From Zymoseptoria tritici IPO323 (taxonomy: Eukaryota > Ascomycota > Dothideomycetes > Mycosphaerellales > Mycosphaerellaceae): 64,000 bases of DNA. The position numbers and the translations under genes were made by a program. Position 1 is the first letter of the stretch. Each line of letters begins with the position of its first letter. Shown one piece after another: positions 29,370-39,010 of this stretch. The stretch spans positions 744,001 through 808,000 of the forward strand of contig NC_018206.1 in the NCBI RefSeq assembly GCF_000219625.1, given 5' to 3'. The notes under the pieces are model-generated. The model made no database searches, was not told the origin of the DNA, and was given only the letters and a program-made list of their open reading frames with translations.

Positions 29370-31576
29370 GAAGGGGGGTCGCTCGTGTGCACGGTCGCTT
29401 ACGTGCACGGTCGCAATTAGAGAATCCTTCTACCTCTACTACTACTTCTATAGCTAATAACGTTATAACTACTAGTCTAATAGACATAATATATAGCTTA
29501 AAATAATAGTATTAATTATATCTATTAGCTCTAAGTAGCCTAAAGTCGTTGCCTTAATGTTATACGTGTTAGTAGCTAAGAGGATTTAGCTGCTTGTTTA
29601 CCCCTCCTCCGGCTTATGTCTACCTTTAATACTACGATTAGCACTAGTTTATCTACTACCTTCCTTCTATAGCGCTTAGCCGGCGAGGCTACGCGAGTAG
29701 AGGCTCGGAGGTCTATATTTAGCTATAAATTAGCTATTCTCGTCTCTAGTAACGAAGCCTTCTTAGCCCTCTTATGCGCTACTTTAGCTAGCCTGTCTGC
29801 CTTAGCTTATATCTACTCTTTAGCTCTTAATTAATTATCTACCTTCTTTATAATAGTAGTCTCTTCCTTCTTCTTCTTTTTAGCGACCTTCTTAGCTTCC
29901 TTTGTAGCTAATAGCTCCTTACTAGCTTATAGTTTAGCCGGTAAATAGAACTATATAGCCTAACTATAAGGGATTAATAGTAGCGGCTTACTACGTTGTC
30001 TCTTCTTCTTCTTATACTTAAAGGATTGTCGAAGGCTAGTGTTCTTACTCTTAAGGAGCTAATTCTATATTTAAACATATAGGAGGGTGTTCTTTAGCTG
30101 CTAGATCTGTCTATGTTCCTTATTATTCTATAGCTACTTTAGTACGCTGTTTATAAGGCTCCTTATCTTGCGCTAGTTATTTAAGATAATAGAGGTGTCT
30201 ATACTAGCGGTAGTCGGTCTACCGATGTTGTCGTTAGTAGTGCCTAGCCTTAAGCTATCGCTAAAGTAAACATTCTTGCCCTTAGCCTTATCCTTACTCT
30301 TACCCTTGCTCTAAGAGTCTACAAACTTCTATACTACGACTAATAAATCTAGTAGATAGAGGCTAGTTTTGCGGAAGCTAGAAGCGATGTTTACTAGTAT
30401 AAAGGCCTTTTACTATGCTAGCTAGAATAACCGAAAGAAGTTACGCTTTATAACCGCTAAGAGTCCTTTAGACTAGTATATAAACCGTAATAGTTCTATA
30501 GAATAGTAGCTAGCTAGTAGACTAAAGAGACTAATATCTAGAGGCTATAAGTAGTATGTTAAGTAAGGTAGGAAGACTACTACGAATATCCGGTAGTTAA
30601 TGCAATACTAAAGAAACGCTATGTTTACATAAGAACTATAGCTATTAATAACTAGCAATCTATAGCCTCTACTAGCCTTCTACCTTATAAGAGGCTCGAA
30701 TACCTTTATAAGCTAGTAGAGTCTAAGACTATTGTTAGTCTAGCCGTTTAGTAAGGATATAAAGAAGGCAATATACTCGTCCGGATTCTAGTCTTAAAGC
30801 TACGAGGATTAGATGTTACTAGTTACTACCTTATATATTAATGCCGGTAGTAGTGTAGTACTATTAGCATAGATAGCTGCAATTAAGGTAATCTACTTAC
30901 GACTACTATCTTATAGGTTGCCGAGAAGGGAGCCTAAGAGGTATTGCGACTTCGTAAAGACTCGCTTTCTCTTCTAAAGTATACTAATAAGGAAGCCCTT
31001 CTCGTCTATGTTATACGTATTCTATATCTTAATATTATACTACTATATCTTCTCTTTAAGGAGCCCGTAGTATGCCTTATATTAGTGCACCGAGTCTACT
31101 ATCTTACGGTTCTTATCGAGAGGGTTAAGATAACGCGATTAAATAGTAGTGCTATGTTAAGTTACAAACTCCCTTATCTACTACCGTCTTAGGGATACCT
31201 TTGCGATATCGTAAACAAAGGTAAGGACTATTACTAGTGTCGGTAGTATACCTTTACGTATTAGAGTGTCGATGTATTATACGAGGGTACGCTCTTACTA
31301 GTATAAAAGAATTATGTTGTTTTTATCGAATTTAGCTCGCGAATTAGTTACTCTACGAAACCGCTTAAATAATGTCGTATAGTACACGCTATATTCTCGC
31401 GCTACTTTAGAAATATTCGTCTCGCTTCCCTCTCTTAGCTCCTATAACGCCTTGTCTATTAGAGTTATAGTTGTTATTAATTAATTCGTTAAAAAGTATG
31501 CTATATTATAGATTTTAACGTTCTCGAAATTCGAGCTATATACGTAACCGACCGTACATACGAGCGACCCCTCTTC
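29370..31576 (-). mobile_element. RIP-degenerated Fot1/pogo-type DNA transposon
   Basis: The left end (from 29370, GAAGGGGGGTCGCTCGTGTG) recurs inverted at the right end (to 31576); about 38 bp match with a few differences. TA dinucleotides at 29368-29369 and 31577-31578 fit the TA target duplication of Tc1/mariner elements. The interior is very TA-rich and almost free of CpA and TpG, the scar of repeat-induced point mutation. A decayed transposase lies on the minus strand. The subterminal motif GTGCACGGTCGC occurs twice at the left end. Confidence 0.85.
29580..31480 (-). pseudogene. Fot1/pogo-type transposase, inactivated by RIP
   Basis: Read on the minus strand with stops ignored, the frame shows a CENP-B/pogo-type DNA-binding start near 31460-31180 (ISKVAREYSV, TTLFKRFRR, IRKGIP), then the catalytic DDE domain: NIDEKGF near 31000, IKVFEPL and ASRGYRLLVI near 30660-30640, YCINYRIFVVVFLPY near 30590, and PLDISLFSLLAS near 30540. 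The C-terminal part is lysine-rich. Many in-frame TAG codons stand where Gln or Trp are expected, and a conserved Asp reads Asn; both are the changes RIP makes. Ends are approximate. Confidence 0.85.
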
Positions 31577-31579
31577 TAC

Positions 31580-31841
31580 CTCCGTTATGCCGCTTAAACT
31601 ATACTACCTTAGAGCCTTAGGCCGCTAAATTCTAGTACGGTTTGTACGGCACTACGGAGGTAACGTATCTAGTTAGCTAAGGGTATTATTACTATACCCT
31701 AAAGCTTATGTTCCCGCGAATCTAGAAAGCTCGTCGTCGGGCACTATTAATCGCGCCGTAGAGAACTAGTAGAAGAAAGAGAGCATATCGTGTCGATCCG
31801 TCTTTATTAATAACCCTATTATAGTACAAAAGGACGCCGTT
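31580..31841. other. RIP-mutated DNA, left part
   Basis: TA-rich, CpA-poor sequence continuing beyond the pogo-type element, interrupted by the insertion at 31842. Probably the remains of another element; type not recognisable. Confidence 0.5.
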
Positions 31842-32299
31842 GGCCGGCGACGAGGAACACCTGTACGTGGTGCCGGCTACGAACCTACGACGACATCGTC
31901 GTCGTAGAGCCAAGTTTCCTCCGGAGGATTGGAGAGGCCGTCGATCCCTCTTCCCTTACAAAAACAAAAACAACACGACCTGGAGGTACACCTCCCCTCG
32001 AAACACAAGCTACAACAGAACAACAGCACGATTCGAACGAATAGCTCTCTACGCTACGAACAAGAAGAAGAAAGAAGCAGTCCACTCTGCCCTATACGCG
32101 CACCTCCTCGAAATCCGAACCGAAATCGCACCTCTTTCCCTCTAGAGATTCGGGTCCTCTACGGAAATGTGCACTTCAAAGAGCTAGAACAACGGTGGAA
32201 TCTACAACTCTGCGATCAACCTGCGTAGCTGTATGCGTTTGGAAGCGCTGCAGTTCCACAAAGGCGTATTAAGGATAAGAGGGGGCAGCGAGTTGGACA

Positions 32300-32371
32300 G
32301 CTGCTTTTGCAGTGCTTTTGCGCGGCATTTTGCACTGCTTTTGCACGGCATTTTGCACTGCTTTTGCACTG
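32300..32371. repeat. Tandem repeat, unit about 22 bp
   Basis: Units of the form CTTTTGCACGGCATTTTGCACTG repeated about three times, inside the retroposon-like insertion. Confidence 0.7.
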
Positions 32372-32521
32372 CATTTCGAATTCGAATTTGCAGCGTGCGT
32401 GCGAAGCGGAAGGATCCGCTGAAAATTCTGCAAAAAGCTTGGCGCGAAAATTCTGCAGCCCCGGCTGCAGACAACGACACTCGTTTGATTTCCTTTGTCT
32501 TGCACTGTTTTGAAGTCCTTC

Positions 32522-32579
32522 GGCAGATTCTGCTTGCAGGTCCTGCCTTAGGCAGATTCTGCTTGCAGGTCCTGCCTTA
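32522..32579. repeat. Perfect 29-bp tandem duplication
   Basis: The 29 bp starting GGCAGATTCTGCTTGCAGG at 32522 are repeated without change at 32551-32579. Being identical, the duplication should be recent. Inside the retroposon-like insertion. Confidence 0.9.
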
Positions 32580-32736
32580 GGCACGGGGTTTCCCCTAAGG
32601 TCAAAGAATACCGAAAGAATTTGATTGTAAATAGATCTACTGCCTTGCTTGCAAGGCCGTCCTACATAGTCTTGGACTCCTAAAGGACGTAAATGGAACA
32701 AACAAACAAACAAACAAACAAACAAAGGACGCCGTT

Positions 32737-33379
32737 CTATATATATTATATAAGCATCCTAAAGAACTAACTCTATCGCGATATCGAGACTTTACCCGCT
32801 GTTCCTATATATAAGATATAGCCGTCCGGTCCAGGTACTATATACGAAGTAGTAGCGTGTTAGATATAAGTTGTCGAGCGGTAGTAGTCCTATATAGTAT
32901 AAGTACGCTACTTAGTCGTCTCGTGAAAGCGGCGAGATGTTTAAACATCTTCGTCTTGACATGTTGCAGGATATGGTCGTTAGCGTTATTAGGTAAGCAT
33001 TCTTAGTCATTCAGCGCTAGCAAACAAACATTTATTCCTCATCTACGCATTCCGAACGCTTCGAACATTGTCCGATGGGATCACGATGTCCGCATCGGAC
33101 GACTCTGCGGACGAGAAGGTCCATATTCACCGCAGCAGCGCAATACAACGACAGAGTCTTGAGGAAGTTGCAAAAAGCTCTGAAGCGGCAGCCTGATGTG
33201 GACATATCCTCGGCCCTTCCAGCTCGCTATCAGTCGTTGTTGGCTTCAAAGAAAGGCTTCAATGAGGTATCGAAAGCTTCTGACCGTATGGACAGCTTGA
33301 TGGCCACAGATGAGAACGTACTGAGACGAATGTTGCAGAGCTTGCGATCAAGCAAGCATCCCAAAGCCCTCCGCCGGAT
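32737..33379. other. RIP-mutated DNA, then ordinary sequence
   Basis: TA-rich DNA continues to about 32930 and then stops abruptly. From about 33000 composition is normal. A frame from ATG 33089 (MSASDDSADEKVHIH) and one from 33075 may contain an upstream exon of the phosphotransferase gene, but no join was found. Confidence 0.4.
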
Positions 33380-34309
33380 ATGCCACGTCGCTCTTCGTGG
33401 ACGATCGACAAGACCCAGCCAGCAAGCATTGTCTATTCGTTATCGTCCGCGGTTCAAGCTGTACTAAACGAGGAGAATCTCATGTGGTCCGAGAGTGGGC
33501 ATGAACTGTCACTTGCACTTGCTGGCATATTGGAGTCCGCGACTTTCCTCTTCAATTCAGTATCAAGCCGCCATCACTTCGTGGCTCATTTTGGCGACCA
33601 TGTGGTCGTCAAAGCAATCAGCGAACCAGACTCTACAGAGTACTCAACGCTACAATTTCTGGAAACCAGATCGCCAACAATACCTGCACCCAGACCGCAC
33701 GGCGTCATTTCCATCGGTAACACCTGGTACATGTTCATGGATCTCGTCTCTGGTGTCAATCTAGAGACTGTATGGCTAAGTCTTACTGAGCCACAGAAGG
33801 AGGCCATCAGCCGTGATTTGAACATTCTGCTTCAGCAACTTCGAGCTGTTCCCTATGAACCTGGTACTCCGCTCGGAGGCGTCGGCGGTCAAGGTTGCAA
33901 AGACTTCCGCAGGCACATACGTACCAGTGATGCTCCAATCTACTCGACGGAACAGCTGTGGAACTTCATGTACGGCAATGCTCGCAGGAAGGACACCGTA
34001 TACGGGAGATTCCTCCGGAAACAGACGTTTCCGCCTCGAAAGCAAAACATCGTCTTTATCCACGGCGACTTCCGACCAGCCAACATCATGGTGGACCACT
34101 CCGACAAGGCGAATATCCGGATCACGGGCTTGATCGACTGGGAAATGAGCGGATTCTACACGGAGGATATGGAGTGCATCAAGGCAACGAACAATCTCTC
34201 TTCTCTCGACTGCGATGAATGGTATCTGCATCTGCCAGAACTCATCGACCCAAGACATCATCTTGAAAGCTGGTACGCAGACCTGATGTGGGATCCTTAT
34301 GTTGTTTAG
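33380..34309 (+). CDS. Phosphotransferase family protein (APH/choline-kinase-like)
   Basis: 309 aa from ATG 33380. The C-terminal half carries the Brenner loop FIHGDFRPANIMVD (catalytic Asp and metal-binding Asn) and the GLIDWEMSGFY block, which replaces DFG in aminoglycoside-phosphotransferase-like kinases. The N-lobe has VVVKAI (candidate ATP-binding Lys) and LQFLETRS. This family is greatly expanded in filamentous fungi, and substrates are mostly unknown. The gene sits between RIP-mutated DNA and the hAT element but has normal composition and no stops. The start is the first ATG; an upstream exon cannot be excluded. Confidence 0.8.
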   Translation: MPRRSSWTIDKTQPASIVYSLSSAVQAVLNEENLMWSESGHELSLALAGILESATFLFNSVSSRHHFVAHFGDHVVVKAISEPDSTEYSTLQFLETRSPTIPAPRPHGVISIGNTWYMFMDLVSGVNLETVWLSLTEPQKEAISRDLNILLQQLRAVPYEPGTPLGGVGGQGCKDFRRHIRTSDAPIYSTEQLWNFMYGNARRKDTVYGRFLRKQTFPPRKQNIVFIHGDFRPANIMVDHSDKANIRITGLIDWEMSGFYTEDMECIKATNNLSSLDCDEWYLHLPELIDPRHHLESWYADLMWDPYVV

Positions 34310-34691
34310 CATGCATGTAGGCCTTTTTCACGCATGACAGTAGGTACCTTCTTTTTTCGTTCCTCACTCCTCAAGGTTCCTGCTCTTGGACCTCGAAAGT
34401 CGCATTGCAAGGCATAGTTGGAAGAGCTTCAACGGAACACATCGATCAACATGGCGGCATCTGCATTCGCCTCCGTGTCACGAGATCGAATTCGTTTCCA
34501 TCTACCTATGATACTCGAGTCCAAAGAACGTCCGTACACAAATTCCATCACCTCTGCCTGCAATCCCAAACCGAAGACTCCCTCGCCTCCCACAAATACC
34601 AACCGCATGTCGCTTCAACCAAGCGCAACGACGCTGACCGCATGCCACCCCACTCAAGAACACTGACACTGCCCATTGGAGCTATTTCACC
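34310..34691. other. Left flank of the hAT element, exon-like at its end
   Basis: Short frames only, including one from ATG 34451. The last 34 bp before the hAT element read in one frame as NTDTAHWSYF, directly behind a branch site (GCTGAC 34633) and acceptor (CAAG 34658); see findings. Confidence 0.35.
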
Positions 34692-37636
34692 CAGTGAGCT
34701 TGTTGGATTGGATTCTTGTTGGATTGGCTTGGCAATGGATCGTTTTGGCGGTGTTGGATCACCATGTCGTCGTTGTTGGATGGATTGGAGGTGTTGTTCA
34801 CTGCCAATCTATTGCTAGTTGGATTGCCAATAGTGTAGGGCTGCAGGGGTTGTTGTTGCACAGCATGTTGAAGACTCTGCGACCTTAAAGGTGTAGTTAT
34901 CTCTGTATCCATCAACGCCATCATCATCCTCATGCTATTGCAATGCTTCCATTCTCGTTGTTCAGACCGAGCAGCAAGGTCACCGACCATGTTACGCTCT
35001 GTGAGACGAGCCCTCGATTCGATCCAGCCCTTCGCAAGGAAACCTTCCAGATCCGGAGCAGTGAATACACACGATGTGCTGTTATTGCCACGCCATGCAA
35101 CAAGACTCGCAAGGGCAAGTCACCAATCTGGAGGTCCGGTGAGGCGTTGTTGTGTGCAAAGGACTTAAGGAAGTACTACTATTGCTACCACTGTGAGGTG
35201 GCTGGCACAGAGCAAGTGCTTCTAACATGCAATAACGGCAACAGTCCTGCTCTTGATCATTTGGAGACCAAACACCTGCTCAACCGAGTTACTGGCGAGC
35301 CAATTGTCGGAGGAAGTAGAAGCATCAAGAGCTCGTTCGCCAGTGGTGTGGTGTACCAGCAGCTCACCAAGGACTACAGTGTGAACGAATTCAAGAGCCT
35401 CCTCGTGCGCTGGATGGTGTATTGCCATGTTACCTTCCGCATAGTCGAGAACCAATACTTCCGCGATCTTATTACATTCCTCAGCTCTTCAATAGGGGGG
35501 TTTCTACCGCGTGCGGCATCGACGATTCGAGGGTAGATAATGGAAGCGTACGCGAATAAGAAGGTTGCGGTGCAGCGAGAACTGAGAGACTCCATTAGCA
35601 AGATACACCTGTCCTTCGACGGCTGGACGAGCCCCAACAACTACTCGATCCTCAGCGTGTTCGCTCACTTCGTCGACAGTGGAGGGACTCGAAGGACTCG
35701 GCTGTTGGCGTTCAGAAGGACGTATGGTGCGAAGTCTGCTGAGAACGAGGCTGCGGCTCTCATGGAGGTAATCAGCGAATACAACCTTCAGCGGAATCTC
35801 GGATACTTCATGTGCGATAACATTGGCACCAACACCGCCGTCGTGGACCTGATCCTGAAGGAGCTCTACCCACACTGGACTGCGAAGCAGCGGCTGTCAC
35901 GCAGACTGCGCTGCCTTGGCCACGTTGCGAATCTGTGTGCGAGGGCGTTGTTGCTCGGCGCTGGAGCTGGCAAGGCGTTGGCGGCGCTAGAGGCCAAGGT
36001 AAAGAAGGGAGCGGTGGACGCTGTGGACGCTTTCTGGGCTGCGAGAGGGCCAGTTGGCATGCTCCACAACACAGTGCGGTTTATTCGAGGATCGCCGCAG
36101 AGGATTGAGCGATTCGCAGGTGTTGTTGTTAGTGGAGTTTTGGAGCAATTCGACAAGCTAAAGGTGAGTTTCTAAAGTGGGGCTATACCAGCTGAGTCCT
36201 AATTTATGATTGGTCCCCGCACGCGGCCCGCGCAAGGGACTTTCCGCTGCCGCGCTTCCGCAACCCCTTAATCTTCGACCTCATTTCTCACACCTTCTTC
36301 AACATCTCATTAACCACCTTCTTAGCTTATCCAAGACAACGACACACGCTGGAACTCGACCTACTACATGATCACGAGAGCTCTCGAGCTGCAAGAGAGG
36401 ATTAAGCGGTTTGTGAAGGGCTAGCTGAAGGAACACAAGGGCGAGGCAAGTTTGAAGGATAACCGGATGAAGGCACAACACTGGAAGCAACTGAATCGCA
36501 TTCACGACGCTCTGGCTACCTTCGAAGTGGCTACAATCGACTCGCAAGGCAATTAGCGCTCGCTCTGTGACTGGTATCCGACTATCAGCTTCCTTCTGGA
36601 TACCATAGACAACTTCCGTGTCGAATTCAGCGAAGAAGCGGCCAGCGACAAGTCCTTCCAGTATCTCTCAGACAACTGCAACCACGCCTGGCACAAGATT
36701 GAGAAGTACTACACCCTCTGCGATAACACACCGATCCTCTTTGCCGCAGTCTACCTTAATCCGCTCCTCAAGAAGCAGTGGTTTGAGGGCCAATGGACGC
36801 AGGATTCTCAGGCTAGCTGGTCGTCTGCAGTTCACGAGCAAGTGACTGAGCTCTGGACTAATGAATACAAGGGCATCTTCACAGCGGCTCACACAACAGC
36901 TCCAGCACCACCACTAGCAGAAGACAGTGTGCAGGCTCGCATGCGTGACTTCAAGCGCCTCAAGACTTCACACAGAGCAGCCGGAGGTGCTCTTGATGAA
37001 CTGACTGAATACCTATCAGCTGATCCATTGCCAGACCCTCAATACAACGCCGCCGGTGAATACAATCCAGCAGTCGCTCCATTCGATGTCCTTGCATGGT
37101 AGTATGCACGCCGGATACAATGGCCGAATCTCTTACGCATGGCATTCGACTGCCTCTCGATCCCTTTAATGAGCGACAACCCCGAACGATCCTTCAGCAG
37201 CGGCAGAGATATGATCACATATCGCCGTTCACAGCTTGGTGGCGACATTATTGAGGCTTGTGCCTTCCTTCGCAGTGCATATAGACCTCCTGTCAAGACA
37301 AGAGAAGGAGTTACAACACCGGCATTTGATGATGAGGATGAGGTGCACAACAACATGATAACGCAGCTGAGAGAGCAGTCATTCTAGCAGTCATTCATGT
37401 CAACAACGGTGGCAGACTCCTTAAGCCAGAGTGAGGAACTATATAGTCAATAAGGGCAATAGCAAGCATATAACACGATACAATACACCTTAGGCTACAA
37501 CATGGCCAACAACACCTTTGGATCCTTATTGGATTGCCTCATTTGGACTGGATATCCAATGGCACTATTGGATCCTTAATGGATTGGATTGGAAGTGACC
37601 TCGAATCCAACGCCATCCAAGCCAACAAGCTCACTG
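34692..37636 (+). mobile_element. Complete hAT transposon with 8-bp target duplication
   Basis: 2,945 bp. Both ends read CAGTGAGCTTGTTGG as 15-bp perfect inverted repeats, extendable to about 22 bp with one mismatch. ATTTCACC flanks it at 34684-34691 and 37637-37644, a perfect 8-bp target duplication. The first and last 160 bp are crowded with TTGGAT / ATCCAA motifs, the usual subterminal binding sites of hAT transposases. It carries one transposase gene, now broken. Perfect target duplication and inverted repeats argue for a fairly recent insertion. Confidence 0.95.
34943..37387 (+). pseudogene. hAT transposase with four in-frame TAG codons
   Basis: One continuous frame over two exons, 34943-36163 and 36326-37387, with a 162-bp intron (GTGAGT...TTAG, phase 0). 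The N-terminal part has Cys and His spaced as in a BED zinc finger (CNKTRKGKSPIWR, YCYHC, LETKH). The catalytic part contains LSFDGWTSPNNYSILSVF, GYFMCDNIGTN and, after the intron, QDNDTRWNS. The C-terminal dimerisation block is MSDNPERSFSSGRDMI, then RRSQLG. TAG codons interrupt it at 35534, 36422, 36554 and 37100. No frameshift is seen. The product cannot be full length unless TAG is read through. Confidence 0.9.
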
Positions 37637-37703
37637 ATTTCACCGCCAAGTCAGCCCAACATTTCCTCAAAGTCGCCGAACTCCAACGCAAACGGTAAGA
37701 AAC

Positions 37704-37917
37704 TCACCATCCAATCACATTTCTGCCGCCGCCGTTTTCTCTGTGGCAGCAAGTCCAGCAATCATAAGCGACGGCTTCCGGTCTGCATGTGCAGGAGCCG
37801 AGCTGTAACGCGTTAGTAGGTTCACGCACCCAGGTGGAGAAGAGTAGATCGTACGACGGTGGCGATAGAGGCCACGCAGGCGATGATGGTGATGAAGGTG
37901 GCGATGGAGAACTTCAT
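37704..37917 (-). CDS. Tiny secreted Cys-rich peptide, 53 aa
   Basis: Two exons, 37855-37917 and 37704-37802, joined over a 52-bp intron (donor GTACGA, perfect TACTAAC branch site, acceptor TTACAG, phase 0). Exon 1 is exactly a 21-residue signal peptide starting MKFSIATF. The 32-residue mature peptide has five cysteines as C-x-C-x8-C-x2-CC and a glycine-rich C-terminus. No family recognised. Only 67 bp separate its stop codon from the hAT element. An in-frame ATG 41 codons upstream exists, but it would hide the signal peptide. Confidence 0.65.
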
Positions 37918-38400
37918 GTTGGGTGGTTTGATTTTGGTGATCTCGTTTTCTGCGTGGGCTTTTGTCAGTGAATCGTCCGGTGGAGGAGGTGAGAGAAGGA
38001 GGCGCAGACCAAACGTTTTTGTGGGACGAGGATTTTCCACGATAAGAGCGTGCAGTGTGATATTGTGTGCAGTCGTTTCTTGAAGTTGTCAGCCGTGCGA
38101 GGATGAAGGAAGAAAGAAGAAAAAGGAAAAGAAAAGAAAGATATAGACGAGGCGAACTCGAGGCGGATCATCATCGGTTTGTGACCTTTGTGGTTCGGGT
38201 AAGGGTATTTTTATACCCCTGAAGCCCGTCTTGCCGTAAATCGGTAGGGTCGTTGTCGGCACAATCGCGCCTCGAAGATTGGTGGAAGATGGTGAGCATA
38301 TCGTGCCGGTCTATGAGCTCTGGCAGAACTGGCAGAGCACTACAGCAAAGCGGTGCCATATGGAAAATGTACAAATAGTCTGATGAGCCAACTCGAGACT
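37918..38400. other. Intergenic
   Basis: Promoter side of the tiny Cys-rich gene and 3' side of the lipocalin-like gene. No other gene seen. Holds a segment at about 38157-38183 similar to one at 29340. Confidence 0.45.
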
Positions 38401-39010
38401 TTACTCCCTCGGATCCATCCTCACCCACTTCAACACCGCCCTCGCCTTCGTCCCATCCTACAAATCAATCAGTCAGCACCAATCCACCCACCCCTTCCCC
38501 TCAGAAACAACTCACCTCAACCTCATACTCCTTCATCGGCTCCAGCACCATAACGTCCCTCCCCTCCCCATCCTCCCTCTCAAACCTAACCCTCCTCTCC
38601 TCCTTTCCCCCAATCATCCCCGGATCCGCAGCCACCTCCACCCTCGTCCTCCACCACACCTGCCCCTCCTCCTCATCCTCGAAAACCTCCAAGTACCCAC
38701 AATACATCGTCAGACCCCGTGCTACAAGCGCGACTTCCTCCTCCGGCGCGGCGTGCCAGGATTTTCCGGATTTCAAACCTCCGAGGCTACTAGGCGTGGA
38801 GGAATGGACGGCTAGCCAGCCGGTGGGGGAGATGGAGAGGCGGCCGAGGGGAGAGTCGCCCTGGGGTTTGGAGAGGAGGTCGCCGTGAGGGTTGGAGGGG
38901 GACGGGTTGGAGGGGACGGCGTATAGGTGGAAGGAGATGCATTTCCAGGTCCCGACGAGTTGGGAAGAGTATTGGGGGAAGAGGTTGGTTTTGTCGTCCG
39001 AGGAGGTCAT
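38401..39010 (-). CDS. Lipocalin-like domain protein
   Basis: Two exons, 38516-39010 and 38401-38457, joined over a 58-bp intron (GTGAGT...TTGTAG, phase 0), give 183 aa. The start QLVGTWKCISF is the classic GxW strand of lipocalin-like proteins. Then come LTMYCGYLEVFEDEE, a Trp-rich strand (WWRTRVEVAADPGMIG) and RRVRFERE, as in the fungal lipocalin-like family in which small molecules bind in a beta-barrel. After splicing the end is DGTKARAVLKWVRMDPRE, a plausible last strand. No signal peptide. In fungi these genes often lie near secondary-metabolite genes; nothing here confirms that. Confidence 0.85.

Larger units (their letters stand above)
31842..32723 (+). mobile_element. Retroposon-like insertion nested in RIP-mutated DNA
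   Basis: 882 bp of normal composition (CpA common) inside TA-rich DNA. It is bounded by AAAGGACGCCGTT at 31829-31841 and again at 32724-32736, a 13-bp target duplication. Its right end is a pure (AAAC)n tail at about 32694-32723. A target duplication of this length with a simple-repeat 3' tail is the mark of target-primed reverse transcription, as by LINEs or SINEs. A 101-codon frame begins at 31840 (no ATG) and has basic and Asn/Tyr-rich parts; I do not recognise a reverse transcriptase. It may be a 5'-truncated LINE or a non-autonomous derivative. Confidence 0.75.

Noticed and set aside
30944..31192. 82-codon plus-strand frame in the RIP-mutated element
   Set aside because: It is antisense to the legible transposase, made of Leu/Ile/Tyr from TA-rich DNA.
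31842..31930. tRNA-derived SINE head
   Set aside because: A weak B-box-like string is found in inverse orientation only, without an A box, and 882 bp is long for a SINE.
32697..32726. (AAAC)n tract as a microsatellite or CRISPR-like array
   Set aside because: It is the 3' tail of the inserted element, bounded by the target duplication; no spacers exist.
34943..37387. TAG reassigned to an amino acid
   Set aside because: Host genes in the window use TAG as stop (for example ABM-type protein, defensin-like gene), so the four TAGs are mutations.
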